Assembly: GCA_002319915.1 (NCBI GenBank)
Contig: DCFQ01000066.1
Coordinates: forward strand, 58,588-79,438
Length of the DNA stretch: 20,851 nt
Source of the DNA: Bacteroidales bacterium UBA1800
GTDB lineage: Bacteria; Bacteroidota; Bacteroidia; Bacteroidales; VadinHA17
Direction: 5' to 3'
This document shows positions 6,628 to 14,044 of the stretch, one piece after another (within the stretch, counting starts at the first letter, position 1; each line of letters opens with the position of its first letter). The notes below the pieces were generated by a model that saw only the letters and a list, made by a program, of their open reading frames with translations, ran no database searches and was not told where the DNA came from. The translations under genes were made by a program, and so were the position numbers.

Positions 6628-8799
6628 TCAGTTTCTGCAAGCTGCCTGTTCTTCGATTCGAGCTCGGCTGTACGGTCCGACACCACTGCTTCCAGCCTTG
6701 CTTTTTCCCTTTTCAGGCTGACCGTTCTGTACCTTACATACGCAGCAATGACCGTAGCGGCGAAAAAAATGAAAAAACATACGCTGCGAGGGACCTGTAC
6801 CAGGGGCGAATGATGCGGATGCTGAGCGTAACGCCGTCAGGATTCCAGATCCCGTCATTATTAGATCCGTTAACCCAGAATGTGTAATTACCCGGATTGA
6901 TGCCCTGTATTCCGCGACAGTGCCCTGTTTTGCCTCGACCGTGTCCCTGTCGACTCCTTTCATGAAGAACCTGTACCTGTTCTCTTCAGGACTCAGAAAA
7001 TTCAGAGCGGCAAACTCAATGCCGAGGGTATTCCTTCTGAAAGGCAGGCTTATCCTTTCATAAGCGTCAGGATTGCCTGGCAGGGTTCTCAGCACCTGGT
7101 TCTTATCGCTTACCAGCAGCCTGGTGAGCCTTACCGGCGGGGAGATCCTGTTCTCCGGTATCTCTTCCCTGAAAACATATAGCTGGTTATCATTAATATA
7201 AATGATATCATGGTTCGAGAGCTGGTAACCCTGGACGTCATACTGCAACCTGGGTGTGGAGATGGTCCGCACACCTGAATCTGCAGGATCATAGACCGAG
7301 ATGCCCCGGTTATGGGCAATCCAGAACTTCCCCCTGGTGTCGGTCAGAAGATCGTAATAAGCTGTAGGAGTGATGCTTCCGCCAATACTGACTCTGCTGA
7401 ATGACCCGTCGGCCCTGTTGAACCTGTTAAGGCCCGAAAGCAGGTTCAGAATCCAGATATTGCCGTTTTTGTCCTCCCTTACCCTGATATTCGCGCCGAG
7501 TGCTTTCAATGACGCATCGCCGGAGCCTAAATGATCCGTAACCCTCAACTCCGGAACCCGTACCGACAGGATCTGGTCGCTTGTAAGGATCCACAGGTCA
7601 CCCTGGCTGCCGATGGTAAAATCGAGCACCTGGTTCATCTCCCTTGTAACTGAGCGGTGGCTGAAATCCAGGACTTGCTCAAACCTGCTGCTGCCAGGAA
7701 CCAGCCTGCAGAGCCCGTGATGAGATGTCGCCATCCAGATGGTCCCCGGACCGTCCTCTCTTATCATAGGAACCCTAGCCTCCCGTATGTCATGAGGGAA
7801 TCCGGGAGGCGTGAAGTCGGCCTGTGAATCAGAAGACGGGTCATACCTCAGAATCCTGCCTTTCTTCGACGCGAACCACAGGTACCCCTTGCTGTCGGTA
7901 AAACCGCCACTCACTGTTGTTTCCCCGCCAGGAAGGGTTACCGGATTGAACCTGACAGATGAGGTGACTTCAAATCCATCCGCAACGCTGATTCCCCGGT
8001 TGAAGAGGAACCAGGTCCTGCCCTGCCTGTCTTCGATTATCGACCCCTTGTGGGTCTGGGCGACATCTGCCGTGTTATTGACGGGAGAAATTGTGAAATA
8101 GGGAACGGGCTTTATGACCATCCTGAAGACATTGTTCCTGACGCAGGCGAACCACAAGGATTCGTTCCTGTCGGCGATGCACTGGAATACAACGAAGTTC
8201 GGAGTGCGGTAGAGAGAAAGCTTCCCGGATCCCTGGTCGAACCTGAAAATCAGGCCAGCCATCCTGCTGAAGAACCATATTGACCCGTCACTGAACCGGA
8301 AGGACTGGTTGACCTCGACCGGTGAACCCGGATTTTCGTAAACCGTCTGGTTCCTGTAAAGAAATTTATAGTTAAGCGTACCATGATTTTCTGGGTCAAG
8401 CCTTGTGAATGTGCCTGGGCCAAATGCCCAGAGAATGCCGCCTTTATCGAAAAGCAGCGAGGTGACATTCCTGTACTCACCGCTGTTGCACCCGGCCTGG
8501 CAGAGGTTTACGGCTTCAGGCCTCCCGGCAACATCATCCCATCTGACAAGCCCCGCCCCTTCCGTTCCGATCCAGATCGTTCTGCTGCTATCGGCCGTGA
8601 TGCAGTTCACCTTCCTGATGCCGGGCATCATCCGGTCACCTTTTCCCGGCAGGATCATGCTGAACGAGCCTGTTGCAGTACTGTACCGGTAAAGTGACCG
8701 TGCAGTGATGAACCATTTGTCATGGTGCCTGTCTTCCAGGAAAGATTGCTCTTCACCCGGGAAGCTGTAATTGACGGGATACCAGGAAAGTGAATCCAC
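6628..8799 (-). CDS. Middle piece of the broken regulator: propeller repeats and start of Y_Y_Y domain
   Basis: The open frame begins at the TGA at 8872-8874; the first possible start in it is a GTG at 8799, which is an internal codon of the original gene and not a real start. Most of the 723 residues are periplasmic two-component propeller repeats, recognisable from recurring blocks such as IWIGTEGAGLVRWD, GYLWFASKKGRILRYD, GNIWILNLLSGLNRFN and GKFWIAHNRGISVYD. Near the end, RISLPFRRNTLGIEFAALNF starts the Y_Y_Y domain. After EYRAS the frame is lost: the real sequence goes on in another frame as GINPGNYTFWVNGSNNDG, then a membrane segment near RSLAAYVF. The last 80 or so residues of this ORF are therefore out-of-frame translation. 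In the original protein this region would bind the inducing glycan in the periplasm. Confidence 0.8.
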   Translation of the reverse strand: MDSLSWYPVNYSFPGEEQSFLEDRHHDKWFITARSLYRYSTATGSFSMILPGKGDRMMPGIRKVNCITADSSRTIWIGTEGAGLVRWDDVAGRPEAVNLCQAGCNSGEYRNVTSLLFDKGGILWAFGPGTFTRLDPENHGTLNYKFLYRNQTVYENPGSPVEVNQSFRFSDGSIWFFSRMAGLIFRFDQGSGKLSLYRTPNFVVFQCIADRNESLWFACVRNNVFRMVIKPVPYFTISPVNNTADVAQTHKGSIIEDRQGRTWFLFNRGISVADGFEVTSSVRFNPVTLPGGETTVSGGFTDSKGYLWFASKKGRILRYDPSSDSQADFTPPGFPHDIREARVPMIREDGPGTIWMATSHHGLCRLVPGSSRFEQVLDFSHRSVTREMNQVLDFTIGSQGDLWILTSDQILSVRVPELRVTDHLGSGDASLKALGANIRVREDKNGNIWILNLLSGLNRFNRADGSFSRVSIGGSITPTAYYDLLTDTRGKFWIAHNRGISVYDPADSGVRTISTPRLQYDVQGYQLSNHDIIYINDNQLYVFREEIPENRISPPVRLTRLLVSDKNQVLRTLPGNPDAYERISLPFRRNTLGIEFAALNFLSPEENRYRFFMKGVDRDTVEAKQGTVAEYRASIRVITHSGLTDLIMTGSGILTALRSASASFAPGTGPSQRMFFHFFRRYGHCCVCKVQNGQPEKGKSKAGSSGVGPYSRARIEEQAACRN

Positions 8800-8871
8800 C
8801 TCATACCTGCTGAATTTCCCGCTTTTCCTTTCAAATGAAAATACGTTCTTCCCCGTCCTCAGCCAAAAAAT

Positions 8872-9324
8872 TCAATTACTGTCCTCATTTATCGACCTGA
8901 CTGCATTACCCTGCCCAGAAAAGTCGGTTGAATCGGGGATATAAAGGAACATGGAGCCTGAAGCCTGGTCGACCCTGATGAGTCCGTTTGCTGTTCCGGC
9001 CCATATTGTACCGCCGGAGTCCTCGAATATCCGGGTGATCGTCCGGTTGTTGGGGTCATGTCCACCATCCGGGGAACGGTATTCCACATACCTGGCGCCG
9101 TCGTTCCTGTAGAGGCCGGATTCCGTACCGCACCACAGAAATCCACGGCTGTCAATAAATATGCTGGTCGAGGTCTGGCTGGCTTCTCCTCCCATTACGG
9201 CAAAATTATCAAATCGTACATCGGGAGGCCTGAATTCAGGATCAAGGATCTTTTGGCTAAAGATCTCTGCCTCGAAAAGAATAAAAAGGGCAGCCAGGGG
9301 AAGACGTCCTTTCATTATATTCAT
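8872..9324 (-). CDS. N-terminal piece of the broken regulator: signal peptide and first propeller repeats
   Basis: The start is ATG at 9324, with a second ATG three codons later that may be the true one. A signal peptide (RLPLAALFILFEAEIFSQ) is followed by FDNFAVMGGEASQTSTSIF, a variant of the opening block of this sensor class, and two propeller repeats: DSRGFLWCGTESGLYRND and DSGGTIWAGTANGLIRVD. The piece ends at the TGA at 8872-8874 after NEDSN. The codons after it stay in the same frame and continue the repeat pattern (IFWLRTGKNVFSFE), so the stop replaces a single codon and no base has been gained or lost. As a 150-residue fragment it would be an exported partial propeller of no evident use. 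Confidence 0.8.
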   Translation of the reverse strand: MNIMKGRLPLAALFILFEAEIFSQKILDPEFRPPDVRFDNFAVMGGEASQTSTSIFIDSRGFLWCGTESGLYRNDGARYVEYRSPDGGHDPNNRTITRIFEDSGGTIWAGTANGLIRVDQASGSMFLYIPDSTDFSGQGNAVRSINEDSN

Positions 9325-9544
9325 AAGGCCGGCCTGATCAGGTAATCATAAAACCGGATTTCCAAAATCTATGTAAAAGTTAGTCTTTTTTTGTCTATCG
9401 GCCGGCACACATCTGCTCTTTTTTGACAAAGCACATCTTTTATGTTACAAGATGACACAATTATCTTACAAATTGGGTGGAATTGGTCTTGTTAGTGACT
9501 GTATAATTGATAGTTAACCTTATATTAACTAAACGCTAAGGCTT

Positions 9545-9652
9545 ATGAAAGCACTTAAATCCGGATTAACGGTCATTGTGGTAATCCTTATGGCATCTTT
9601 CATCAGGCTTGGTGCCCGGACTTACCAAGGGCCTTCACGGCATGTGCCTTAA
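9545..9652 (+). pseudogene. Signal-peptide-like small ORF, likely the 5' remnant of a secreted-protein gene
   Basis: Starting at the ATG at 9545, 35 codons read MKALKSGLTVIVVILMASF, then IRLGARTYQGPS, and stop at TAA. Two lysines followed by a hydrophobic core and a short polar end form a good Sec signal peptide, but almost nothing follows. The stop lies exactly where the inverted repeat at 9653 begins, so a longer gene may have been cut by that repeat or by a deletion. It could also be chance. No recognisable continuation is seen in any frame before the next gene. Confidence 0.3.
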
Positions 9653-9748
9653 AGCCGCAAAGAGTGCGAACAAAGGGCATTTGACAAACGGCGGGCCATC
9701 CGGTCGTCTCCGGGAACCAGGAAAATTCATTTGCGCTCTTTGCGGTTG
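9653..9748. repeat. Inverted repeat of the GCAAAGAG type
   Basis: The left arm at 9653-9670 reads AGCCGCAAAGAGTGCGAA. The right arm at 9731-9748 is the reverse complement of a near-identical word (AACCGCAAAGAGCGCAA). About 60 bases lie between. It sits just past the 3' end of the minus-strand coiled-coil gene (stop at 9771). The word resembles repeat families scattered between genes in many Bacteroidota; whether it recurs in this genome cannot be seen from one copy. Confidence 0.65.
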
Positions 9749-9770
9749 AAGAACAATCAGGCCGGAGATA

Positions 9771-10130
9771 TCAGTTGGCTTTTGCCTTTTTCCTCAGGGA
9801 ACTGATCTCATCTTCCTTCTCCGTTATGATATTTACCTTCTCCGAGATCTGCCTTTCCTTTTCAGATATCTCCACTTCAAGCTCATCCACCTTCCTGTTC
9901 AGGGTATCGACCTTCACGTTCAGCCTGGAGAGGTCTTCTTTCAGGCCCGCAATCTCAGCGTTCAGCTTTGCCTTATCATCCTCGAGCCTTTTGATGATCG
10001 GAGTATATATGGATTTTGCATAGAACCACGCGGTGAGATACCCGATGAGCCCTGCAACGACGAGGAGGGCAATAATCAGGACCACTGCAGCAGTGACCGA
10101 CATAACCTGCAAGAGTAGAATTGTTTTCAT
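9771..10130 (-). CDS. Membrane-anchored coiled-coil protein, unknown function
   Basis: The protein has 119 residues. A hydrophobic helix covers about 10-36, then an aromatic turn (TAWFYAKSIYTP), then from about 44 to 115 an almost unbroken charged heptad-like stretch with repeated Leu, Val and Ile at regular spacing (DKAKLNAEIAGLKEDLSRLN, and onward). This predicts one membrane anchor with a long coiled coil, probably cytoplasmic. I do not recognise a family. It is the last gene of a minus-strand run and starts 62 bases after the OmpA-domain gene ends, so the two may be co-transcribed. A structural or scaffolding role in the envelope is a guess based on shape alone. Confidence 0.65.
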   Translation of the reverse strand: MKTILLLQVMSVTAAVVLIIALLVVAGLIGYLTAWFYAKSIYTPIIKRLEDDKAKLNAEIAGLKEDLSRLNVKVDTLNRKVDELEVEISEKERQISEKVNIITEKEDEISSLRKKAKAN

Positions 10131-10192
10131 ATAAAGGGATTTATTATGATTAATGATTTGAATTTTGTTGTCATTTGCCGGGGTTCCGGGGA

Positions 10193-10708
10193 TCAGTTCT
10201 GTCTCTTTACCGAGATGACCACCTTCCTGCCCGCAGCGCGTTCCTCCTGCGTAATATAACCTGACGCCGGGTCCTGCTCACCTTTCGACACCGCTGTCAG
10301 TCTTGCAGAAGGAAATCCGGCCGACCCGAGGTACTTTTGAACTTCCTGTGCCCTCTTAAGCCCGAGATCCTGATTATAGGCATTCTCACCGACGAGGTCG
10401 GTATAGCCTGTTATCAATAGGATTGATCCGGGAAATTTCCCGAGCCAGCTCCTGAATTCCTGGAGTTTTGTTTCGAGTTGCGGATCCGGTTTGAACTTTG
10501 ATCTGTCAAAATCGAACAGGATCGTGAGGTCCTTCGGCATCATCGCTTCAAGCTTTGCAAGCGAATCTGCCGCAACGTTTGTCTGTTGATTGATTACCAC
10601 CTCTGCGGCAGGCTTTTTCGTATCATGCCTCAATACATCAACATAGAGCCATGTCGAGAAAAATGCCCATATCACAAAGACGATAAATCCTGTGGTAAGA
10701 ATTCTCAT
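10193..10708 (-). CDS. Membrane-anchored OmpA-domain protein (peptidoglycan binding)
   Basis: This 171-residue protein has a single N-terminal hydrophobic helix (about 5-24) with no clear cleavage site, then a linker (about 28-60) and an OmpA-like domain (about 62-168). Visible motifs are ILFDFDRSKF (first strand), ITGYTDLVGENAYNQDLGLKRAQEVQKYL-type helix (TGYTD, then NQDLGLKRA) and GRKVVISV at the end. The Asp and Arg of this fold bind the diaminopimelate of peptidoglycan. It therefore probably links the inner membrane to the cell wall, like a MotB- or TolR-type anchor rather than an outer-membrane barrel, which is absent. A 45-base hairpin lies directly before its ATG. It is flanked by a TerB-like gene upstream and a coiled-coil gene downstream. 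Confidence 0.85.
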   Translation of the reverse strand: MRILTTGFIVFVIWAFFSTWLYVDVLRHDTKKPAAEVVINQQTNVAADSLAKLEAMMPKDLTILFDFDRSKFKPDPQLETKLQEFRSWLGKFPGSILLITGYTDLVGENAYNQDLGLKRAQEVQKYLGSAGFPSARLTAVSKGEQDPASGYITQEERAAGRKVVISVKRQN

Positions 10709-10711
10709 AAT

Positions 10712-10756
10712 CTAACTTGTTTGGTTAAAAATCAGGTTATTAACCTTACAAGTTAG
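10712..10756 (-). promoter_or_regulatory. Hairpin in the leader of the OmpA-domain gene
   Basis: On the minus strand, CTAACTTGT (complement of 10748-10756) pairs with ACAAGTTAG (complement of 10712-10720): 9 perfect base pairs. After a 2x2 internal loop come six more (GGTTAA with TTAACC), closing an 11-base loop. The stem ends three bases before the ATG of the OmpA-domain gene, so it would cover the ribosome entry site. It has no T-run, so it does not look like a terminator. Confidence 0.5.
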
Positions 10757-10807
10757 GCAATTTCCAAAGGCAAGTCAAGAGCAAAAACCGAAAATCCGGT
10801 ATGCGGC

Positions 10808-11248
10808 TTACTCTTTGAACAGGTATTTGTTTCTGAATTCCAGAAGGAGGGTCTCCTCATCATCACCTTTTCTGACACCCTCTATCAGCATATCGATGAG
10901 CTTCGGGATGGATTTGTCGCTGAACCCTGCCTCGATTGCAAACCTTTTCATCAGCCTTTTTTCATCCTCTGTCGCCTCGTTGTCGGCAAGGATCATTTCA
11001 GCAACCTTATACAGGTGCTCAAACTTTTCGCTCAGGGCATAGGGAGGATCATACTGATGCTTCCCTTCGTGCTCGATCAGCTTGTCTACCTCGAGAGGGG
11101 TCAGGCCAAACTTCCTCCCTTCCCTGTGCAGAATTGCCAGCTCCGACGGTTTGACATAGCCGTCGGCCCTCGAAACCTGAAGGAGATGGATAAAATGGTC
11201 CTTCGCAATCCTTCTTCCGTTATCCCCTGTAAAATCTGAAAAATTCAT
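10808..11248 (-). CDS. TerB-like helical protein
   Basis: I start it at the ATG at 11248 (MNFSDFTGDNGRRIAKDHF), giving 146 residues; the frame is open to a TTG at 11344, but this would overlap the end of the upstream gene by 71 bases. The sequence is all-helical and matches the tellurite-resistance TerB / DjlA-N type: FIHLLQVSRADGYVKPSELA, then a repeat-like second half with AEMILADNEATEDEKRLMKR. Each half carries an acidic cluster on a helix boundary (ADGYVKPSE and ADNEATEDE), the sites that bind metal in this family. It is soluble, without signal peptide. It follows the EEP-fold gene by 25 bases and probably shares its transcript. A role in stress or envelope sensing is only a family-level inference. 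Confidence 0.7.
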   Translation of the reverse strand: MNFSDFTGDNGRRIAKDHFIHLLQVSRADGYVKPSELAILHREGRKFGLTPLEVDKLIEHEGKHQYDPPYALSEKFEHLYKVAEMILADNEATEDEKRLMKRFAIEAGFSDKSIPKLIDMLIEGVRKGDDEETLLLEFRNKYLFKE

Positions 11249-11273
11249 ATTTTCCTGGTTAGTTATTTTGATT

Positions 11274-12338
11274 TCAATCAGCCTTTTCAAGATGCACCTT
11301 GATCCGGACAGGATTGTGATCGGAATTCCTGAATCCCAGGTCAATGCACTGCACGGAAATGTCCCTGATATTTGGTGACAGCAGGAACAGGTCGATTACA
11401 GTTGTGGTGGTCGTTGCCGGATCGTAGGCCGCCACTACGGTCCTGTTCGACGGTACAGTCGGATCATAGACCCACCTCCAACCTACCGGCAGAAAATCTG
11501 TTTCCATCATCATCTGGTCGCTGTTCACCTTATTCGCGGTGAATGAAGGTTTGAAGCCCGGAGGTGCCTGGTTCCAGTCACCCCCTGCTATAATGTAATT
11601 CCCTTTCGAGTATTCGGAAAGCAGGAATTCCTTCAGATAGTTCATCTGCGTCTTTCTTATCTGGCCGGGATCGAAGGCTTCATTATGTGTATTTAAGACA
11701 AGCAGTTCCTTGCCGTTGGAAAGAGGGTATCTTGTCACAAGGAAACACCTGTCGAGCATAAAAAGCTGCTTTGGGAAACCGTATTTCCCGGGGAATGAAT
11801 ACCTTACAGAAGAGGATGGCCTGAATTTGCAAAAAGTGGCAAGCCCGGAAACCACTTTCCCCATCGGATCAGAAACGGGGACGGGGACAAAAAATACATC
11901 GTAGTTCTTGCCAAAGACCGGGTAAAAGCCGGTAAGCGATCCGGAGAGCGAGTCAAATTCATTGCTGTGATAGCTCCTTTTGCTGTTCTTATCGATCTCC
12001 TGTATAAGGAAGAAATCGATAGTGTCGTTCTGACCAAGGAACGCCTTTACGGCGTCCAGGTTCTCCTGAAGGTTTTTCCGCGGGGTCCTGACCTTTGTTC
12101 CCCCGTCGTAGAAAAAGTCCATCGCCTTGTCGAGCCCGCAATACCCGATGTTCCACGTCATCAGCGAAATTGTTGATGAATCGGGAAGGCGATCCGGTTT
12201 GTCGGAGGTATACTCAGTTATTTCCGGCTTCGGCCTGTAATCGGAAATTACAGCGTAGATGATCATTATTATGAAAAGAGAGATCGCCAGAAGCGCAATG
12301 ACAAGAAGGAATTTCAGGATCTTTTTAATGAGGTTCAT
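11274..12338 (-). CDS. Membrane-anchored endonuclease/exonuclease/phosphatase (EEP) family protein
   Basis: This 354-residue protein begins with one membrane helix (about 8-31); the catalytic domain (about 55-354) follows, probably outside the cytoplasm. EEP-fold motifs are all present: MTWNIGY (60-66, with metal-binding Asn63), IQEID (112-116, Glu114), NTHNEAFD (216-223, His218), GGDWNQAP (252-259, Asp254 and Asn256) and RNSDHNPV (337-344, Asp340 and His341). The family includes DNases, sphingomyelinases and inositol phosphatases that cut phosphodiester or phosphomonoester bonds with Mg2+. The external location argues against DNA repair and for a substrate such as extracellular nucleic acid or phospholipid head group, but this is inference. 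It starts 17 bases after the glycosyltransferase gene ends, so the two are very likely one operon. Confidence 0.85.
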   Translation of the reverse strand: MNLIKKILKFLLVIALLAISLFIIMIIYAVISDYRPKPEITEYTSDKPDRLPDSSTISLMTWNIGYCGLDKAMDFFYDGGTKVRTPRKNLQENLDAVKAFLGQNDTIDFFLIQEIDKNSKRSYHSNEFDSLSGSLTGFYPVFGKNYDVFFVPVPVSDPMGKVVSGLATFCKFRPSSSVRYSFPGKYGFPKQLFMLDRCFLVTRYPLSNGKELLVLNTHNEAFDPGQIRKTQMNYLKEFLLSEYSKGNYIIAGGDWNQAPPGFKPSFTANKVNSDQMMMETDFLPVGWRWVYDPTVPSNRTVVAAYDPATTTTTVIDLFLLSPNIRDISVQCIDLGFRNSDHNPVRIKVHLEKAD

Positions 12339-12355
12339 GTTCCTGGTGTTAAAGG

Positions 12356-13906
12356 TTAATAGAGCTCTTTTATCCGCATCGACCAGAACTTATTGAAGCT
12401 CTCAACTGGGTCCTGGCATACATAGACCGTTGTACCGTATTCCCTGGCATCAGTGTTGGAGATTCTGCCCGCAACCGAGATTTTGCGGAATAGTGACTTC
12501 ACATCATCCCCGGGTTCATCATTTATATATATCATCGTTGTTATGTCGGGGTCGAAGGACCTGGGAATCCAGTATCTGAAGCTTTCGCTGAAGCAAACCG
12601 CTTCGGGCAATCCGTATTTCTGCCCGATAACGGTGATCGCTCCGGCCTGGCCGTAGTTCTCACCATAAATAAAGGCTGCCTTTTTGTTCTGCACCGTGTC
12701 CCAGGCCCTGGCTGTTATGGCGGTAAGCTCTTCCCAGCCAAGCATATCAGCGTAATCCTGCGGCAGGGAATGGATCGAGTTATCCTCAAAGCGCGTAACA
12801 AAATCCATCCCGTAGCGGGTACGAAGCTTCTCAAAATAAGCAACCAGCTTCACGGTGCGATAAACAGGCACTCCGATCGGAATAACCGGGATTGTCAGCA
12901 GCACAAGGAGAAGAATGAACAGCAGCTTCTGCCATCGCCTCCTGAGGGTCTTTTCCCATGAAACCGCTCCTGCCGCCATAAGCATAGGAAAAATTCCCTG
13001 GGTATAATAATTCTTCCCGTGTAAAAGCATCAGCACTAATATCACGGACAATGCAACAAGTGCCAGGAACCTGAACTTCACGGCTTCCCTTGCGATAAGA
13101 AGGTAGATTATTCCTCCCACTGTAAGAAATGAAGCGAAACCCGGCATGAAAAGCTGCTCCCTGAGGAATGCCAGCCTGCTTACGTGAACCAGCTGGGTCC
13201 GCTCAAGCTCTGCCAAATGGTTAACAACGGGGAAATGATGAACGGCCTGCCATACAAGGTTGGGAAGGAAAACCAGGAATCCTGCAAGTATCCCGTACCA
13301 CAGGTTCCTGTTCCTGAAGACACTCCTGTGAGGTGTAAACGGCGCTATTATGAAGATCAGGCCGAACAGAAGCCCGATCAGGTATTTGTTGAGCAAGGCG
13401 ACTCCGGCAAAAAGACCGAAGAGGATCAGGTATTTCCCCGACCGGGTATTGATGAATTTGATGAGAAGATAGAAAGAAAGGGTCCAGAATATGAGGTCCA
13501 GGTAAACCGGCTGGAACATCAGGAATGTCCGTAGGCCGATAATTGAAATAAAGATCCCCGTTGCGGCAAGTATCCTTGAGTAACCTGAACCTCCAAGCTC
13601 CTTTGCTATTCCCGCCACAAGAAACACCATTAGGGCACTGCCGAGGGCGGGAAAGATCCTGACTGCAAAAAGCGAATTTCCGAAAAGGGTCTTGGCGATC
13701 AGGGCCATCCAGCCGGTAAGCGGAGGAACTGTCGCATACCCGAATGCAGGATGCCTCCCGAGCGAGAAATAAAGAAGCTCATCCCTGTGATACTCCAGGT
13801 TATAGGAAGTGATAAGATGCAGGAGAACATTTAAAACCGCCAGCAGAATTATCGTCAGACGGACATAATCGGGCTTTTCGCCGGATCGTAAGGCTGCGGT
13901 ATGCAT
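12356..13906 (-). CDS. GT39/PMT-family (ArnT-like) membrane glycosyltransferase
   Basis: The protein has 516 residues. Its first two thirds are membrane helices (about 10 segments between residues 15 and 345) and the C-terminal third is a soluble domain. The first loop carries EYHRDELLYFSLGRHPAFGY (38-57), the conserved Asp-Glu (42-43) of the PMT/ArnT family, then VPPLTGW (60-66). These enzymes use a polyprenyl-phosphate sugar to glycosylate lipid or protein on the periplasmic side. The acceptor and sugar cannot be read. It is the first gene of the minus-strand run and sits in a divergent pair with the methyltransferase gene, 138 bases away, so its promoter should lie in 13907-14044. Similar proteins are often annotated as glycosyltransferase family 39. 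Confidence 0.85.
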   Translation of the reverse strand: MHTAALRSGEKPDYVRLTIILLAVLNVLLHLITSYNLEYHRDELLYFSLGRHPAFGYATVPPLTGWMALIAKTLFGNSLFAVRIFPALGSALMVFLVAGIAKELGGSGYSRILAATGIFISIIGLRTFLMFQPVYLDLIFWTLSFYLLIKFINTRSGKYLILFGLFAGVALLNKYLIGLLFGLIFIIAPFTPHRSVFRNRNLWYGILAGFLVFLPNLVWQAVHHFPVVNHLAELERTQLVHVSRLAFLREQLFMPGFASFLTVGGIIYLLIAREAVKFRFLALVALSVILVLMLLHGKNYYTQGIFPMLMAAGAVSWEKTLRRRWQKLLFILLLVLLTIPVIPIGVPVYRTVKLVAYFEKLRTRYGMDFVTRFEDNSIHSLPQDYADMLGWEELTAITARAWDTVQNKKAAFIYGENYGQAGAITVIGQKYGLPEAVCFSESFRYWIPRSFDPDITTMIYINDEPGDDVKSLFRKISVAGRISNTDAREYGTTVYVCQDPVESFNKFWSMRIKELY

Positions 13907-14012
13907 TTGCCACTAAAAATGATATGGATGTGAAAGTAATAAAGAATTGCTTAAACAATATCAATCAGTCTCCGTTTTTATAATAAATTACAGAGGTATC
14001 TTTTTTTTGTAA

Positions 14013-14020
14013 TAGCTTTG
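14013..14020 (+). promoter_or_regulatory. Bacteroidota-type -7 box for the methyltransferase gene
   Basis: TAGCTTTG matches the phylum consensus TAnnTTTG exactly and lies 24 bases before the ATG at 14045. No TTTG is found at the proper distance for the -33 box, so this is half a promoter only. The run of eight T just upstream may help. Confidence 0.4.
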
Positions 14021-14044
14021 GATCAGAATCTTAACGGCTGAACC

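Larger units (their letters stand above)
5055..9324 (-). pseudogene. Hybrid two-component sensor/regulator gene broken by two stops and two frameshifts
   Basis: Read from 9324 down to 5055, one continuous gene of about 1,420 codons can be reconstructed: signal peptide, propeller repeats (Reg_prop type), Y_Y_Y domain, membrane helix, HisKA, HATPase, receiver and AraC-type DNA-binding domain. This is the one-protein sensor/regulator of Bacteroidota that usually controls polysaccharide use. Four lesions interrupt it. A TGA at 8872-8874 is in frame, where Gly (GGA) is expected in a SNGIFWL-like repeat motif. A G is missing from a run at 6903-6905, in the Y_Y_Y domain. A T (coding strand) is missing from the run at 6772-6777, in the membrane helix. 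A TAA at 6549-6551 sits 14 codons after the HisKA histidine block HEIRTPL, where Glu (GAA) fits. Protein similarity continues smoothly across every lesion. The gene is therefore probably inactive, unless some lesions are assembly errors. No SusC/SusD or glycoside hydrolase genes are nearby. Confidence 0.85.
9325..9770. other. 446-base gap without a convincing full gene
   Basis: Next to the regulator start are two overlapping palindromes, AGGCCGGCCT (9326-9335) and CCTGATCAGG (9333-9342). The stretch at about 9370-9540 is AT-rich and holds a TTGACA-like hexamer near 9424 but no Bacteroidota -7 box that I could match. A signal-peptide-like small ORF (9545-9652) and an inverted repeat (9653-9748) fill the remainder. 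I see no tRNA or riboswitch fold. Confidence 0.6.

Noticed and set aside
6562..6887. Plus-strand ORFs opposite the regulator gene at the lesion region
   Set aside because: They are antisense to a gene with clear domain homology and have no recognisable protein features.
8872..8874. In-frame UGA read as Gly or Trp (altered code or recoding)
   Set aside because: UGA ends intact genes here (at 2187, 16078 and 17692), and the same gene has a UAA and two frameshifts, so nonsense mutation is simpler.
11249..11344. Longer start (TTG) for the TerB-like gene
   Set aside because: It would overlap the end of the EEP-family gene by 71 bases and adds a non-conserved segment.
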